This document shows positions 49,651-58,694 of a DNA stretch of 64,000 nucleotides, one piece after another. The first letter of the stretch is position 1. Each line of letters opens with the position of its first letter. The notes under the pieces are model-generated. The model saw only the letters and a list, made by a program, of their open reading frames with translations, was not told the DNA's origin and searched no databases. Location of the stretch: positions 4,054,001 to 4,118,000 of the forward strand of contig NZ_CP092333.1 of the NCBI RefSeq assembly GCF_018595675.2. The letters run 5' to 3'. The position numbers and the translations under genes are program-made. This DNA comes from Flavihumibacter fluvii (lineage in GTDB: Bacteria; Bacteroidota; Bacteroidia; Chitinophagales; Chitinophagaceae).

Positions 49651-49754
49651 ACTTTCTCATTATTCGGCCAAAGTAATTAATGTTACCATTTTCTTGGGAA
49701 GCTTCCCCGATCTGTACAGTTCAATTTCTGTATTTGCCAAAGTCCGCTAATTAA

Positions 49755-50711
49755 TTACTTTCTACCATAATCTGCAGGAATTTCTCCCCAAGCATCAGTA
49801 TTCCATTTTAAGATTTTGGTCTCGTATACACTGTTCTCAAGCCAAGCTTCAGCTCTTTTGATATCGTCAAAAAGTTTGGTGTTATTTTCGGTCTTTTCAT
49901 ATTTTGTCTTGCACCTTTTTTGTTTAACCCACGATATTGCAATAACACTGTCACTATAGATAATTTTAAGTTCTTTTCCCTGTTTTTTGTAAAGTGCAAG
50001 TGCATGCACAATTGCTAAGAACTCACCAATATTATTTGTTGCCTCTTCATATTTGTGCTGAAATATAACTTGTCCAGTCTTTGTGTCAACGCCACGATAT
50101 TCGGTTACCCCAGGATTTTCAATGGTAGAAGCATCAACACAAATGCCTTCTAAAAGCGGCTTGTCATCTTCAATCTTTAAATCTTCGGGCTGAGTTCCAG
50201 TTGTCATTTCAAAAAGACCATTTCCGCTATCATTAGCCTTTAAGTCTTTCGGCAAATTGTTTTTTCCAGACATTGTTTTTCCTAACTGTTCTGCAAGCTG
50301 AAACTCTTTAGAAAACTTTACATCTCTTGAATGTTTGTATGAAATTGTGTGGGTATTTTCTAGCAACACTTTGTCCAGCTCTTTCCAAAGGTCGCTGTGT
50401 TTTTTCTTTTTGAATCCATTCTTTTTCCAATTCTCTAGCCAGCCCTTTTTCAATGTGTCAATGACATACCCGTTTGATAAGTAAATAACAATATTGCTTG
50501 GTTCTTTTATTTTTTTAAGTCCTTCTGTAATTCCAATGATGTCCATTCGGGCATTTGTAGTGAATGAAAAACCGCCTGAAATTTGGTCTATTTGTTTTCC
50601 ATTTGAGGTTATAACAATTCCATAACCGCCATTTCCAACTAAATCATCATTGTCAAGTCGATCTGAAAAGTGACATGAACCATAAACATATATTTTAATT
50701 TGTTCGGTCAT
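49755..50711 (-). CDS. Tandem RNase H-like protein, first domain degenerate
   Basis: This 318-aa protein has two RNase H folds. The C-terminal one (about residues 185-318) keeps all four acids: D193 in VDAST, E230 in NNIGEFLAI, D254 in YSDSVIA and D314 in WGEIPADYGRK. The N-terminal one (about 5-150) aligns well to bacterial RNase HI but has lost the acids: Y10, D57 in place of Glu, S79 and Q138. Only the second should cut RNA in RNA-DNA hybrids. The N-terminal copy may bind a hybrid or protein partner. It lies alone on the minus strand of the accessory segment. Confidence 0.85.
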   Translation of the reverse strand: MTEQIKIYVYGSCHFSDRLDNDDLVGNGGYGIVITSNGKQIDQISGGFSFTTNARMDIIGITEGLKKIKEPSNIVIYLSNGYVIDTLKKGWLENWKKNGFKKKKHSDLWKELDKVLLENTHTISYKHSRDVKFSKEFQLAEQLGKTMSGKNNLPKDLKANDSGNGLFEMTTGTQPEDLKIEDDKPLLEGICVDASTIENPGVTEYRGVDTKTGQVIFQHKYEEATNNIGEFLAIVHALALYKKQGKELKIIYSDSVIAISWVKQKRCKTKYEKTENNTKLFDDIKRAEAWLENSVYETKILKWNTDAWGEIPADYGRK

Positions 50712-50909
50712 TTTCTGCCAATATTTTATTCAATTTTTAAACTGTATAGAATGACTTTGATATTGATAATATTTCTGGACTATACCGATCGAGTTACGCA
50801 ATAATTTCATAGCCGAGTTTCACTTTTGCAATTTCTGTTGTCGTAAAGCCATTTTAACGAATTCAAAATAGTAATTTGGTTTTATTAAGCATAATTTTCC
50901 AGGAACATA

Positions 50910-51479
50910 GTGAAGAATACTACATTAACCCTTAATTTTCTTTTGGACAAAGCATCCAATTTAACTGTACGTAACATATCATACCAGCAATCGTACCCCG
51001 AATTTCTTGAATATTTTCAGAGTATTAGCAACATTGAAAAGCATCACCTCATTATCGCCAGCCATTTTACATATGGGTGGATGCCAACAATCCTGAATCT
51101 TGACCTTTTTGATGAAAAAGACATACTCACCATATTGAATGAAGTAAAAACCGGTAAGCTTCTTGATGCCATATCCTTGAGTAAAGTAAAAAAGGCCATC
51201 AATAATTCTATGGTGGGATCTTCTAAATTATTGCATTTCATTAGACCTGATCTTTACGCAATTTGGGACAGCCGCATATTCAAAAAGTATTATCCAAACA
51301 AAAAATCAACCTATGGTATTGACAATCCGAATAATTACCTGCAATACTTGAATGATTTGACCGAATTTTCAAAACAATCTGATATAGAAAAATTAAGAGA
51401 GAAAGTAAACGGTCTATTGGGGTATCCTGTTTCAGCTCTGCGAGCTATTGAATATGTGCTATTTGAAGGTATTAATTAA
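50910..51479 (+). CDS. Uncharacterised 189-aa protein
   Basis: This 189-aa mostly helical protein has no signal peptide or membrane segment. The notable stretch is VGSSKLLHFIRPDLYAIWDS, followed by RIFKKYYPNK, a pattern seen in small uncharacterised accessory proteins. An HhH-type fold is possible, but I cannot support a function. It lies between the RNase H gene and a broken small gene. Confidence 0.6.
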   Translation: MKNTTLTLNFLLDKASNLTVRNISYQQSYPEFLEYFQSISNIEKHHLIIASHFTYGWMPTILNLDLFDEKDILTILNEVKTGKLLDAISLSKVKKAINNSMVGSSKLLHFIRPDLYAIWDSRIFKKYYPNKKSTYGIDNPNNYLQYLNDLTEFSKQSDIEKLREKVNGLLGYPVSALRAIEYVLFEGIN

Positions 51480-51485
51480 CCAGGT

Positions 51486-51794
51486 ATGAAAGAGTTTAAT
51501 ATATTTTCAGAACGCCCTTTACAATGGGGTTAGCGGGGAGACCCGTATTTATGGGATGATTTCTAATTAGCATTCCTCTCTCATGAAAAACCTGCAAGTT
51601 TAGAGGAATTTCAAAGGCAGTTTAGGTTGCTTTACCTACAACTAACCGGATCTGATATTGAAAGAAAGGAAACAGTTCACCTCGAGAAATATAGTCATGG
51701 AGGAATGTCCAGCGGGAGTGTTTCTGGCACCTTTTGGTTAAATATTGCATATCCCATGTTATCTGAAAGATATTCCAAGTGGAAAACAGATTAA
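51486..51794 (+). pseudogene. Small gene broken by two in-frame stops
   Basis: One frame of 103 codons reads MKEFNIFSERPLQWG, stop (TAG), RGDPYLWDDF, stop (TAA), then a long coding-like tail with EKYSHGGMSSGSVSGTFWLN and the end YSKWKTD. The two stops are in the same frame, so there is no shift, only nonsense changes. The RGDPYLW and YSHGGMSSG blocks look like those of small uncharacterised bacterial proteins. It follows the 189-aa gene by 6 nt and may once have been its partner. The 113 bases up to the next gene show nothing else. Confidence 0.6.
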
Positions 51795-51907
51795 TTTCCT
51801 TAGTTACGCTAGTATTTTTTGAAAAAAAGAGAGTGAATTAATTCTGTTGGTTTATTCGAAAGAAATAATGTCCAAAGAATTTCGTTATTTAAGTCTTTCA
51901 ATTCAAT

Positions 51908-52282
51908 ATGGATAAGCGGAACCATAAAATCAGTTTAAAATATTTTATAGTATTGGTTGCTGTATTATGGGTGCCTTTTATTTCTTACGCCCAATCTCTC
52001 TACAAAACGCCATCAGGTACAAAGTATCATTTAGGGGAATGTAGGATGGTAAAAAATGTTTCACAAAAAGTAACCGTAGAACAGATTCCGGAATTTGGCC
52101 TTGAGCCTTGTAAAATTTGCAAACCAGAAATTGTACATGTATTGACCGCCTCTCCAGGTAATAAAGCGAAAGGTCAAAATGAAACAGTTCAATGTAAAGG
52201 TTTGACCAAAAAGGGTACACGGTGTAAGCATATGACTAGTATTGGCAATGGATATTGCTTTCAGCATAATCCTGACAAATAA
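51908..52282 (+). CDS. Exported cysteine-rich protein
   Basis: This 124-aa protein has an N-terminal membrane or signal segment (FIVLVAVLWVPFISYAQ) followed by two small Cys/His motifs. The first is YHLGECRMVKN...GLEPCKICKP. The second is CKGLTKKGTRCKHMT...GYCFQH, like a small zinc-binding DUF5763-type motif. Both look able to hold metal. The function is unknown. It lies 32 nt before the UvrD-type gene on the same strand. Confidence 0.65.
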   Translation: MDKRNHKISLKYFIVLVAVLWVPFISYAQSLYKTPSGTKYHLGECRMVKNVSQKVTVEQIPEFGLEPCKICKPEIVHVLTASPGNKAKGQNETVQCKGLTKKGTRCKHMTSIGNGYCFQHNPDK

Positions 52283-52314
52283 ACCACCTTCCAATAATAA
52301 AAGACCTAGATAAA

Positions 52315-54459
52315 ATGTTGCTTGACAACCTTAATGAAAAACAAAAGGAAGCTGTACTTGAAGAAAATAAACGAGTTCTTGTATTGGCTGGTGCTGGTTC
52401 CGGTAAAACAAAAACACTTATTCAGAAATTGTTATACCAGATAAGTGAAAGAGAGACAAAGCCTTCAAGTATCCTGGCTATTACTTTTACTAAGAATGCA
52501 ACAAATGAAATGGTCGACCGACTGATCATTGCAGGTGATGAAGAAAATGGAGATTATGAAGAATATATCAACAATAAAAAATACAGTAGAGAAGAGAAAG
52601 AATTGAAACGTCGGACCAAAGTCCAGTCAAAACCATGGATTTCCAATCTTACTGTTAAAACCTTCCATTCACTTTGCTACCAATTGCTTAAAAGCAGTGG
52701 CGGCGCATCCTTTGACAATCAGTTCCGGTTATTGATTGACGACCAGGTTGATGAGACAAGGGTCGAGGAGCATAAATCCATTGCTCCGGAGAAATCTGGT
52801 GACATAAAACATAAAATCCTGCTTGAACTCTGCAAGGACATGAATTATCTGCTCAAGCTGAAAAGGTATATCCTGGATTTTTATGTCGACAAATCCTACA
52901 TTGATAAAAATATCTCATCGCGGACCTTTCCCAACCAGGTATCATATACGACCTTGCAGGGAGAAAAGGTTAAATCAAAATCGGAAAGAGATATTGCAGA
53001 CTGGCTTTTCAGGCATAACCTGAAATATAGGTATGAGCCCAATGTTAATTTTAAGGACTTTGATTTCAGGCCCGATTTTTATATACCCCAGGCTGATCTC
53101 TACTTGGAGCATATCAGTGACAAAAGTTATAAAACAAGTAACAAGGAAGAGCAATTCCTACTTGCCGGTCGGCAATGCGCCAAGACCTATGAGTCTATGT
53201 CCCAGGATTCAACGTTGTTTAATCTGGCATTGGAGCGGATTGTGATGGGTAGGATCTCCGATAAATTATCCTTGATAGCCGCATTGAAGTATGAAGAGGA
53301 ATTTAAGTCTTATGGCGATAAAATTGCTGAATTCCTTAAAATGGTCAGCAGGGTACAATCCATGATTAAAGCGGATGGCATTTCACTGGATGACCTGGTT
53401 TCAAAATCATCAACACACCAGCATGAGCGAGTTAGGGTATTCTATGAGTTGACAGTGCCAATATTAAAAGGGTACAATTCTTACTGCATAAATAAATCTT
53501 ATTTGGATTTTGATGATCTCATTATCCAGACAATTGAGCTATTGGGTAAGCATCCGGATATCAGGAATGCCTATCATGATAGGTTCAAATTCATACTTGT
53601 GGATGAGTTCCAGGATGTAAATAGCCTGCAGGTTAAGCTCCTGGAATTATTACTAACACCTGATACTCAATTATTTTGTGTAGGTGATGACTGGCAAAGC
53701 ATCTATGGTTTTCGCGGTTCCGAAGTTGATTACATTGTAAACTTTGAGAAGCATTTTCCCGGATCAAAAATAATTACCCTGGATGTTAACTATAGGAGTA
53801 CACAAACCATTGTTGGCGCCAGCACCGAGGTGATAAGAAAAAACAAGTTCCAGATCAATAAGGATATTCGGGCACATAAAGCTACTCCCAGTAAAATTCA
53901 AATGTACCGGGCCAAAGACATGGAGACTGATGGTGTCGAATATATGGTGGATAAAGTAAGGCTATTGCAGCAAGATGGAATAAGTGCTGAAGACATCCTG
54001 GTACTTTACCGGCGAAGCAGAATGTTCAAGCCATACAATGATGCATTGAGGGTCGCGGGTCTTAAGGTTACAGGGAAGACAATTCATGCCTCAAAAGGCC
54101 TGGAAGCAAAAGTTGTATTCATAATTGGGCTGACGGATGGCTCTGGTGGCTTTCCTGATGTATGGCTCGATGATGTAATATTCCGTGTGGTTAAAGACGT
54201 AAAGCTAGATATGCTTATGGAAGAAGAGCGTCGTCTATTCTATGTTGCCTTAACAAGGGCCAAAGATGAACTTTACCTAATTACTCAACTTGGTAGCGAA
54301 TCCAGATTTATTAACGAAATCCCAAAGGACTTTTATACACTTAATAAAACTGAGTTTAAGAATATTATTAATCCTATACCGATTTGTACAACATGTGGAA
54401 CAGAGATAAAGCCCTTTTACAAATATTGTCCAACTTGTGGATGCTCAACCTCAGTTTAA
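52315..54459 (+). CDS. UvrD/Rep-type helicase with inserted nuclease-like region and zinc ribbon
   Basis: This 714-aa SF1A helicase has Walker A LVLAGAGSGKT, motif II ILVDEFQDVN, motif III VGDDWQSIYGFRGS, motif IV LDVNYRST, motif V TIHASKGLEAKVVFI and motif VI FYVALTRAKDEL, all intact. An insert at about residues 210-290 (SERDIADWLFRHNLKYRYEP, then FRPDFYIPQADLYLEHISD) resembles PD-(D/E)xK nucleases. The C-terminus carries CTTCGTEIKPFYKYCPTCG, a zinc ribbon. It is likely a DNA-repair or defence helicase, expressed with the cysteine-rich gene upstream. Confidence 0.88.
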   Translation: MLLDNLNEKQKEAVLEENKRVLVLAGAGSGKTKTLIQKLLYQISERETKPSSILAITFTKNATNEMVDRLIIAGDEENGDYEEYINNKKYSREEKELKRRTKVQSKPWISNLTVKTFHSLCYQLLKSSGGASFDNQFRLLIDDQVDETRVEEHKSIAPEKSGDIKHKILLELCKDMNYLLKLKRYILDFYVDKSYIDKNISSRTFPNQVSYTTLQGEKVKSKSERDIADWLFRHNLKYRYEPNVNFKDFDFRPDFYIPQADLYLEHISDKSYKTSNKEEQFLLAGRQCAKTYESMSQDSTLFNLALERIVMGRISDKLSLIAALKYEEEFKSYGDKIAEFLKMVSRVQSMIKADGISLDDLVSKSSTHQHERVRVFYELTVPILKGYNSYCINKSYLDFDDLIIQTIELLGKHPDIRNAYHDRFKFILVDEFQDVNSLQVKLLELLLTPDTQLFCVGDDWQSIYGFRGSEVDYIVNFEKHFPGSKIITLDVNYRSTQTIVGASTEVIRKNKFQINKDIRAHKATPSKIQMYRAKDMETDGVEYMVDKVRLLQQDGISAEDILVLYRRSRMFKPYNDALRVAGLKVTGKTIHASKGLEAKVVFIIGLTDGSGGFPDVWLDDVIFRVVKDVKLDMLMEEERRLFYVALTRAKDELYLITQLGSESRFINEIPKDFYTLNKTEFKNIINPIPICTTCGTEIKPFYKYCPTCGCSTSV

Positions 54460-54619
54460 ATAAGTTTAATACCTCTGGATTTACTGAAGATCAATCAACA
54501 GTAATAAAAAGCGGATTTAAAATAATATAGGATCGAACCACTATTAACGATCTTGGAAACGAAGCAAATATGGCAACGGTTGGTAAAGGTGGTGGGGTAG
54601 ATTAGCAAAGTAACTTAAA

Positions 54620-55414
54620 CTATTTTTTTGCACCTGATGAAATAGTTCGAAAGAAATCTTTTTTATATATTGTGCTTAGAAACATGTTTGACTCGGCTGG
54701 ATTCATGAAAAGTATTCTCCAAGGATTATTAGGCGTAATAGCGTTTTCAAAAATTCTACTCTCATGGTAATACTCTAATTCAATAAGGATAATAACACCA
54801 GCAATAATGAAACAACAATAATTATCATTTTCACTTTTTAGATGCATTGGTTTAAGAGTGACTTGTAGAATTTTTAAACCATTGATTGAAAATGGAGATA
54901 TGAAATTCTGTATTGTTAATCCCCAAAAAATAAACCTAAATTGATTCCCTGTTTCTGAACTGTTATTTTTTAATAATTTATGTAAAATATCTTCATATTC
55001 CGGTATTGCGATATTTTCATAGAAGGGGTTATTGGAAATGTGTGCCCGCCACAAAATGGATAATAAGCATAGTTTGATATTGTGATAGTCTTGATTAATT
55101 AAATATTCTATAAATGAACCATTCGTAAATGAAGCTTTTGAAAATAGCCTATTTCCAAAATAGTTCCTATAGAAGGTACTCATTACTTTCTCATAATTGC
55201 TAATTGAATTGTTATCACAAGAGCCACATAATATGTTTTTAGAAGTATATCCTTTTTGCAGAGGAAATGGCTTTTCCCTTTCTTCAACCTTAAAACGAAA
55301 CATATATCTGTCAGGCATCATATATGAATCAAAGAAAGCTGGTATGATATGAGATTCAACTAATTTTTTGACTTCACCGCAAAGTTTACACTTTCCAATA
55401 TTCTTCTTTTTCAT
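54620..55414 (-). CDS. HNH-like zinc protein, unknown function
   Basis: This 264-aa protein has an N-terminal CKLCGEVKKLVESHIIP block (C9, C12, H22) and CGSCDNN (C63, C66), the spacing of an HNH-type zinc knuckle. The remainder is not recognised. The lack of a clear catalytic asparagine/histidine pair leaves nuclease activity unproven. It lies alone on the minus strand between the helicase and an IS3 scrap. The 160 bases separating it from the helicase hold only a possible shred of old coding sequence. Confidence 0.6.
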   Translation of the reverse strand: MKKKNIGKCKLCGEVKKLVESHIIPAFFDSYMMPDRYMFRFKVEEREKPFPLQKGYTSKNILCGSCDNNSISNYEKVMSTFYRNYFGNRLFSKASFTNGSFIEYLINQDYHNIKLCLLSILWRAHISNNPFYENIAIPEYEDILHKLLKNNSSETGNQFRFIFWGLTIQNFISPFSINGLKILQVTLKPMHLKSENDNYCCFIIAGVIILIELEYYHESRIFENAITPNNPWRILFMNPAESNMFLSTIYKKDFFRTISSGAKK

Positions 55415-55437
55415 GACAGTATTATAGGATTTTTTGA

Positions 55438-55742
55438 CCCTACATAGGGGCTTTATTTGTAGAAATCATTTTTTAATTGTCATGCTAAAACACCCGTACA
55501 AAATAGCTTGGATGGAATACTACAACAACAATGATCCTCACAAAAGCCTTGGAAACAAACCACCAATAGAGTACCTATGAAAATATTTTTAGTAATTGTA
55601 GGGAAATGGATTAAGTTGCCTTATTCGCTGTACGAAAAATGGGGTACTTACAAAATAAGTTGATTTTTCATTTAATAAAATGAATTTTTTAATGGCGCCT
55701 ACTGATCAGGTTTTGCATTAAATTGGTTTTTCTGATGTAGGG
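55438..55742. mobile_element. IS3-family transposase remnant between 8-bp inverted repeats
   Basis: Within this gap a reading frame on the plus strand (55494-55580) encodes the C-terminal end of an rve integrase domain: WMEYYNNNDPHKSLGNKPPI, then EYL and stop, matching the Y(N)nxxxPHxSLxxxxPxEYL signature of IS3-type transposases. The rest of the transposase is gone. CCCTACAT at 55438-55445 and its complement at 55735-55742 may be weak terminal repeats. Nothing else coding is visible in the 347-bp gap. Confidence 0.6.
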
Positions 55743-55761
55743 CCTTATTAGCGGTAGTTTT

Positions 55762-56513
55762 TTATTTGAAATGTTTCCAACCCAAAAAGGCAGAAAGTCC
55801 TTCCAAGTCTGGATAAATAGAAAATGAATTTACCCCAAGCCTGTCAAGCCGTTCCAAAATATGTGTTCTTAAGTTGTTAGGAATTGTAAGTTTGTAAATT
55901 CTACTTTTATAGCTTGAATTTTTATTGAAAGCTAAAAATTTATCTTTATCCTGCATGTATTTATGAACAGTAAACCAACCAGATTGTGCAGTAATTCTTT
56001 GTGTTACTTGGTTGGGTACATATACTTGTGTTCTTTGTAATAAGAATGGGTTAACAGAACTATTTCCAGAGTCAGCAAGCTCGCTTTTCGCAGCACTAAA
56101 AATCCAAACTGCTCTGTTGTCTTCGTTTTCCATTGAAAATTCTAAAGCAAAAAATAGAGCTACAAGCGGATTTTCTGTCCAGTCTAAAAGTCGTGTTGGT
56201 AGTTTATAATGTTGAGCCAATGCTAACCATTCCCATTCAGAATTAGAATTAAATGTATTTGGCAAAAAAGGGATTGCTCTTCTTTTAAATTCAGAAAGTA
56301 TATTTTTTTCATGTTGGAGAATGTTAGGTCTGAAATAATTCGGACGAGCAAGACAAGGTAACAAATCCCAGCTACTTTTTTTTGTCCTCTGAACAAAAGC
56401 ACTTTTTCACCTTTTTTTGAATCGATATCGGCATCATTTATTATTGTCAAAAATTCATCAAAGCTTGTAATTGTACTTTCCTGTTTAGAGGAAGTCTTTG
56501 TAGATTTTACCAT
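55762..56513 (-). pseudogene. FRG-domain protein interrupted by a frameshift at a run of eight A
   Basis: Two overlapping frames together encode one FRG protein: 56513 to about 56380 gives KGEKVLLFRGQKK, and the other frame, from 56364 down to 55762, resumes SSWDLLPCLARPNYFRPN. The break falls exactly at the run of eight A (on the minus strand) after FRGQ at 56376-56383. One extra A would rejoin the frames into a protein of about 250 aa. Downstream LAQHYKLPTRLLDWTENPLV is the FRG signature. FRG proteins are linked to defence. Sequencing error, true loss or phase variation are all possible. Confidence 0.7.
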
Positions 56514-56653
56514 GTATTAGACTTATGAATAAAATTACAGCAAACGCTTTCGACTCAAAATGAAGTATGCCCGAAAAAGTATGAACATACCTTATGTGGT
56601 CAGCATTTGTAATTCAAAACTTTTGGAAATTTTGGATAAATTAAAAATAACCC

Positions 56654-56986
56654 TTACCTATACTTCATAAACATCTCCTGCAACTCCACTTTAGCCTTCC
56701 TCGAAACAGGAAACACCCGCCCCGCAACCCTTATCTCTCCCTTCCCGATAAAATTTACGAAATCCATGGAAACAATATACCGCTTATGGATCCTCAGGAA
56801 CAGTCCCTTCGAAAGCATCTCCTCGAACCCACGGATACTTGCATAAATCGTATAACTCCTGTTGGCCGTAACCACCTTGCATAACCGCTTATCAGATTCT
56901 ATATACTGGATGCTCTGTATGGGTACCCGCTCATATCCCGGTCCATGGGGTAACATCAATTCTTCCCTTTGCATAATCTGGTTCAT
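56654..56986 (-). CDS. Stand-alone LytTR DNA-binding protein
   Basis: This protein of about 110 aa has just the LytTR domain: VPIQSIQYIESDKRLCKVV, then SIRGFEEMLSKGLFLRIHKR and YIVSMDFVNF. I start at the ATG at 56986 (MNQIMQREEL). An earlier in-frame ATG at 57028 would overlap the FecR-like gene. No receiver domain is fused, so activation must come from elsewhere. It is the last gene of the AraC/FecR-like/LytTR trio, transcribed toward the A+T-rich segment. Confidence 0.85.
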   Translation of the reverse strand: MNQIMQREELMLPHGPGYERVPIQSIQYIESDKRLCKVVTANRSYTIYASIRGFEEMLSKGLFLRIHKRYIVSMDFVNFIGKGEIRVAGRVFPVSRKAKVELQEMFMKYR

Positions 56987-56990
56987 TGAG

Positions 56991-57653
56991 TTATGGTTTG
57001 CGTTGCAGTACGACCGGTGACACACCATCGCTTAGCAGCGTAAACGCTCCCTGTGGTAGCGATATCCACATTTTCCCCGATTTTACTTTGAACGGCCCCT
57101 CCTTCGACGGTGCTATGTTAAAACTGGCGCTTCCCCAAACCTGTACCTGGCGCTTATACCAGTATGTATTTTTTGAATACCCCAGCTTCGAATGCGGCTG
57201 CAATTCTACCCGTGTACTTTCCGGGTACAACCATACTACCCTGGTGCTATCACCGGCTTCTACTGTTGTTGACACAAAGTCCATCCCATCTTCTCCCAGC
57301 ACCAGCTTACTCAGTGGATGTGTGGGAATGAGATAATCTACCACCAATAAAAGCAGCAGCCCTAACGCAATCCTGCCCAGCCACCGCTTCAACCGGCTTC
57401 GCTTTACAGGTTCCTTTTTTGTTAGATCATTTATCAACTTTAGTATACCCGCACCCACACCACCCCTTGTAGCCATAATGAGCAGGTCAAATAACCGCTC
57501 ATTGGCCTCACTCTCATTCAGCCACTCATCCAACTCATCCTTTTCCGCCTGCGTGGCCACTTCCAGGAAAAACCGTTGTATGATGCCTGATGCTCTCAGG
57601 TTCAGGTTCGCATACGGCGCAACTGCTTCGATCTGTTCCTTATAACTTATCAT
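56991..57653 (-). CDS. FecR-like membrane protein, shortened
   Basis: This 220-aa protein has a helical N-terminal region (ASGIIQRFFLEVATQAEKDE), one membrane helix near residue 95-112 (IALGLLLLLVVDYLIP), and a periplasmic FecR-type beta region (GDSTRVVWLYPESTRVELQP, then QVWGSASFNIAPSKEGPF). It stops at VSPVVLQRKP and lacks the usual C-terminal domain of FecR. Typical FecR works with an ECF sigma factor, and none is here. Its start overlaps the stop of the AraC gene by 4 nt, so it may signal to AraC or LytTR proteins instead. Confidence 0.75.
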   Translation of the reverse strand: MISYKEQIEAVAPYANLNLRASGIIQRFFLEVATQAEKDELDEWLNESEANERLFDLLIMATRGGVGAGILKLINDLTKKEPVKRSRLKRWLGRIALGLLLLLVVDYLIPTHPLSKLVLGEDGMDFVSTTVEAGDSTRVVWLYPESTRVELQPHSKLGYSKNTYWYKRQVQVWGSASFNIAPSKEGPFKVKSGKMWISLPQGAFTLLSDGVSPVVLQRKP

Positions 57654-58570
57654 ATGCTATATTTTTGCCGCCATTCTACGGGTTTGAGACCGGTAACATG
57701 GCCAAAATTTGTGGTGAACGTCCCCCTGTGTTTGTACCCTACCTCCTCGGCTATTTCGCTGATCAGCTTACCGGGTTGCCGTAATAAATTCTTTGCCATC
57801 TCCACCCGCAGCCAGTTCTGCCGCCTTGCCATTCCCATGCCGAAGTATTCGCTAAAAGCGATCTTCAGGGCATGATCATTTAAACCGACCTGCCTTGCAA
57901 TTTCCTGGGTAGTATGGTCTTGTAACAGGTTCTGTTGGATAAACTTATCGGCCGCCAGGGCAAAATCAAGATGGTACACTTTGGGGCTTAATCTTTTTCC
58001 TCGCCGCATGGATTCTTTCAACTGCTCCAGTATGCCTTCCAATTGTTCCGACAGCCATTTATCCGGTGATCCTAATATTCTCGGTGGCTGCAACAATTCA
58101 AACACCTGGGCCTGTATCATTTCTGTGAACTCGTATCGCCCTTCTTCAAAGCCCTTCATCTGCAGGCGTTTGGCCAGGGGTTCTATATCAAACAACAGGT
58201 AACGTACGTTAAGCTGTGCTTTCAGGGCGATCGTATAACAACGGGACCGGAATAAACAAATAACACCCTGTGTCACCACGCTATCATCCCGAAGCCCTTC
58301 CTTTAATACAAGATGCCCATCCAGCATCAGCATCATTTTTAAACCCTCCGATTCATGCTCTTTCCTTAACTCCACTGCGGGCTCTAACGCATAGGTATAC
58401 TGGTAAAGCGAGCCGTCTGTACTACCGTATTCCTGTACCGTAACCCGGCCCATGAACACATCTGCTGAAAGTACAGAACGCGGGCTCAGGCTGCCTGTTG
58501 CACTGGTGTCAACATCCAGGGGTCTAAGGTTTATCCTGCCAAGGCTGTTATGTGAAAGTTGTGTCAGCAC
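57650..58570 (-). CDS. AraC-family transcriptional regulator
   Basis: This 306-aa regulator has an N-terminal sensing region (about 1-195) with no recognised ligand motif, followed by a two-HTH AraC domain (TTQEIARQVGLNDHALKIAF, then ISEIAEEVGYKHRGTFTTNF and the end PVEWRQKYSI). The 3' end overlaps the FecR-like start. It probably controls this cassette. DNA between its start and DUF5675 has a hairpin that looks like a terminator, so it likely has its own promoter. Confidence 0.88.
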   Translation of the reverse strand: MLTQLSHNSLGRINLRPLDVDTSATGSLSPRSVLSADVFMGRVTVQEYGSTDGSLYQYTYALEPAVELRKEHESEGLKMMLMLDGHLVLKEGLRDDSVVTQGVICLFRSRCYTIALKAQLNVRYLLFDIEPLAKRLQMKGFEEGRYEFTEMIQAQVFELLQPPRILGSPDKWLSEQLEGILEQLKESMRRGKRLSPKVYHLDFALAADKFIQQNLLQDHTTQEIARQVGLNDHALKIAFSEYFGMGMARRQNWLRVEMAKNLLRQPGKLISEIAEEVGYKHRGTFTTNFGHVTGLKPVEWRQKYSI

Positions 58571-58653
58571 AATGGTTTCTTTAAGCTAGAATTAGTTTTG
58601 CATTCCTTCAAACATTTTGAAAAAAACTCCCGAAATCGTACATCGGGTATTAA

Positions 58654-58681
58654 ATCCCCCGGCCAGGATTGGCCAGGGGAT
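58654..58681 (-). terminator. Hairpin after the DUF5675 gene
   Basis: A 12-bp stem with one mismatch (58654-58665 with 58670-58681) closes a GGAT loop. It begins 14 bp after the DUF5675 stop on the minus strand. The following bases on that strand are A/T-rich but lack a T run, so the termination is moderately supported. Confidence 0.5.
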
Positions 58682-58694
58682 GAAGTGATCAACG

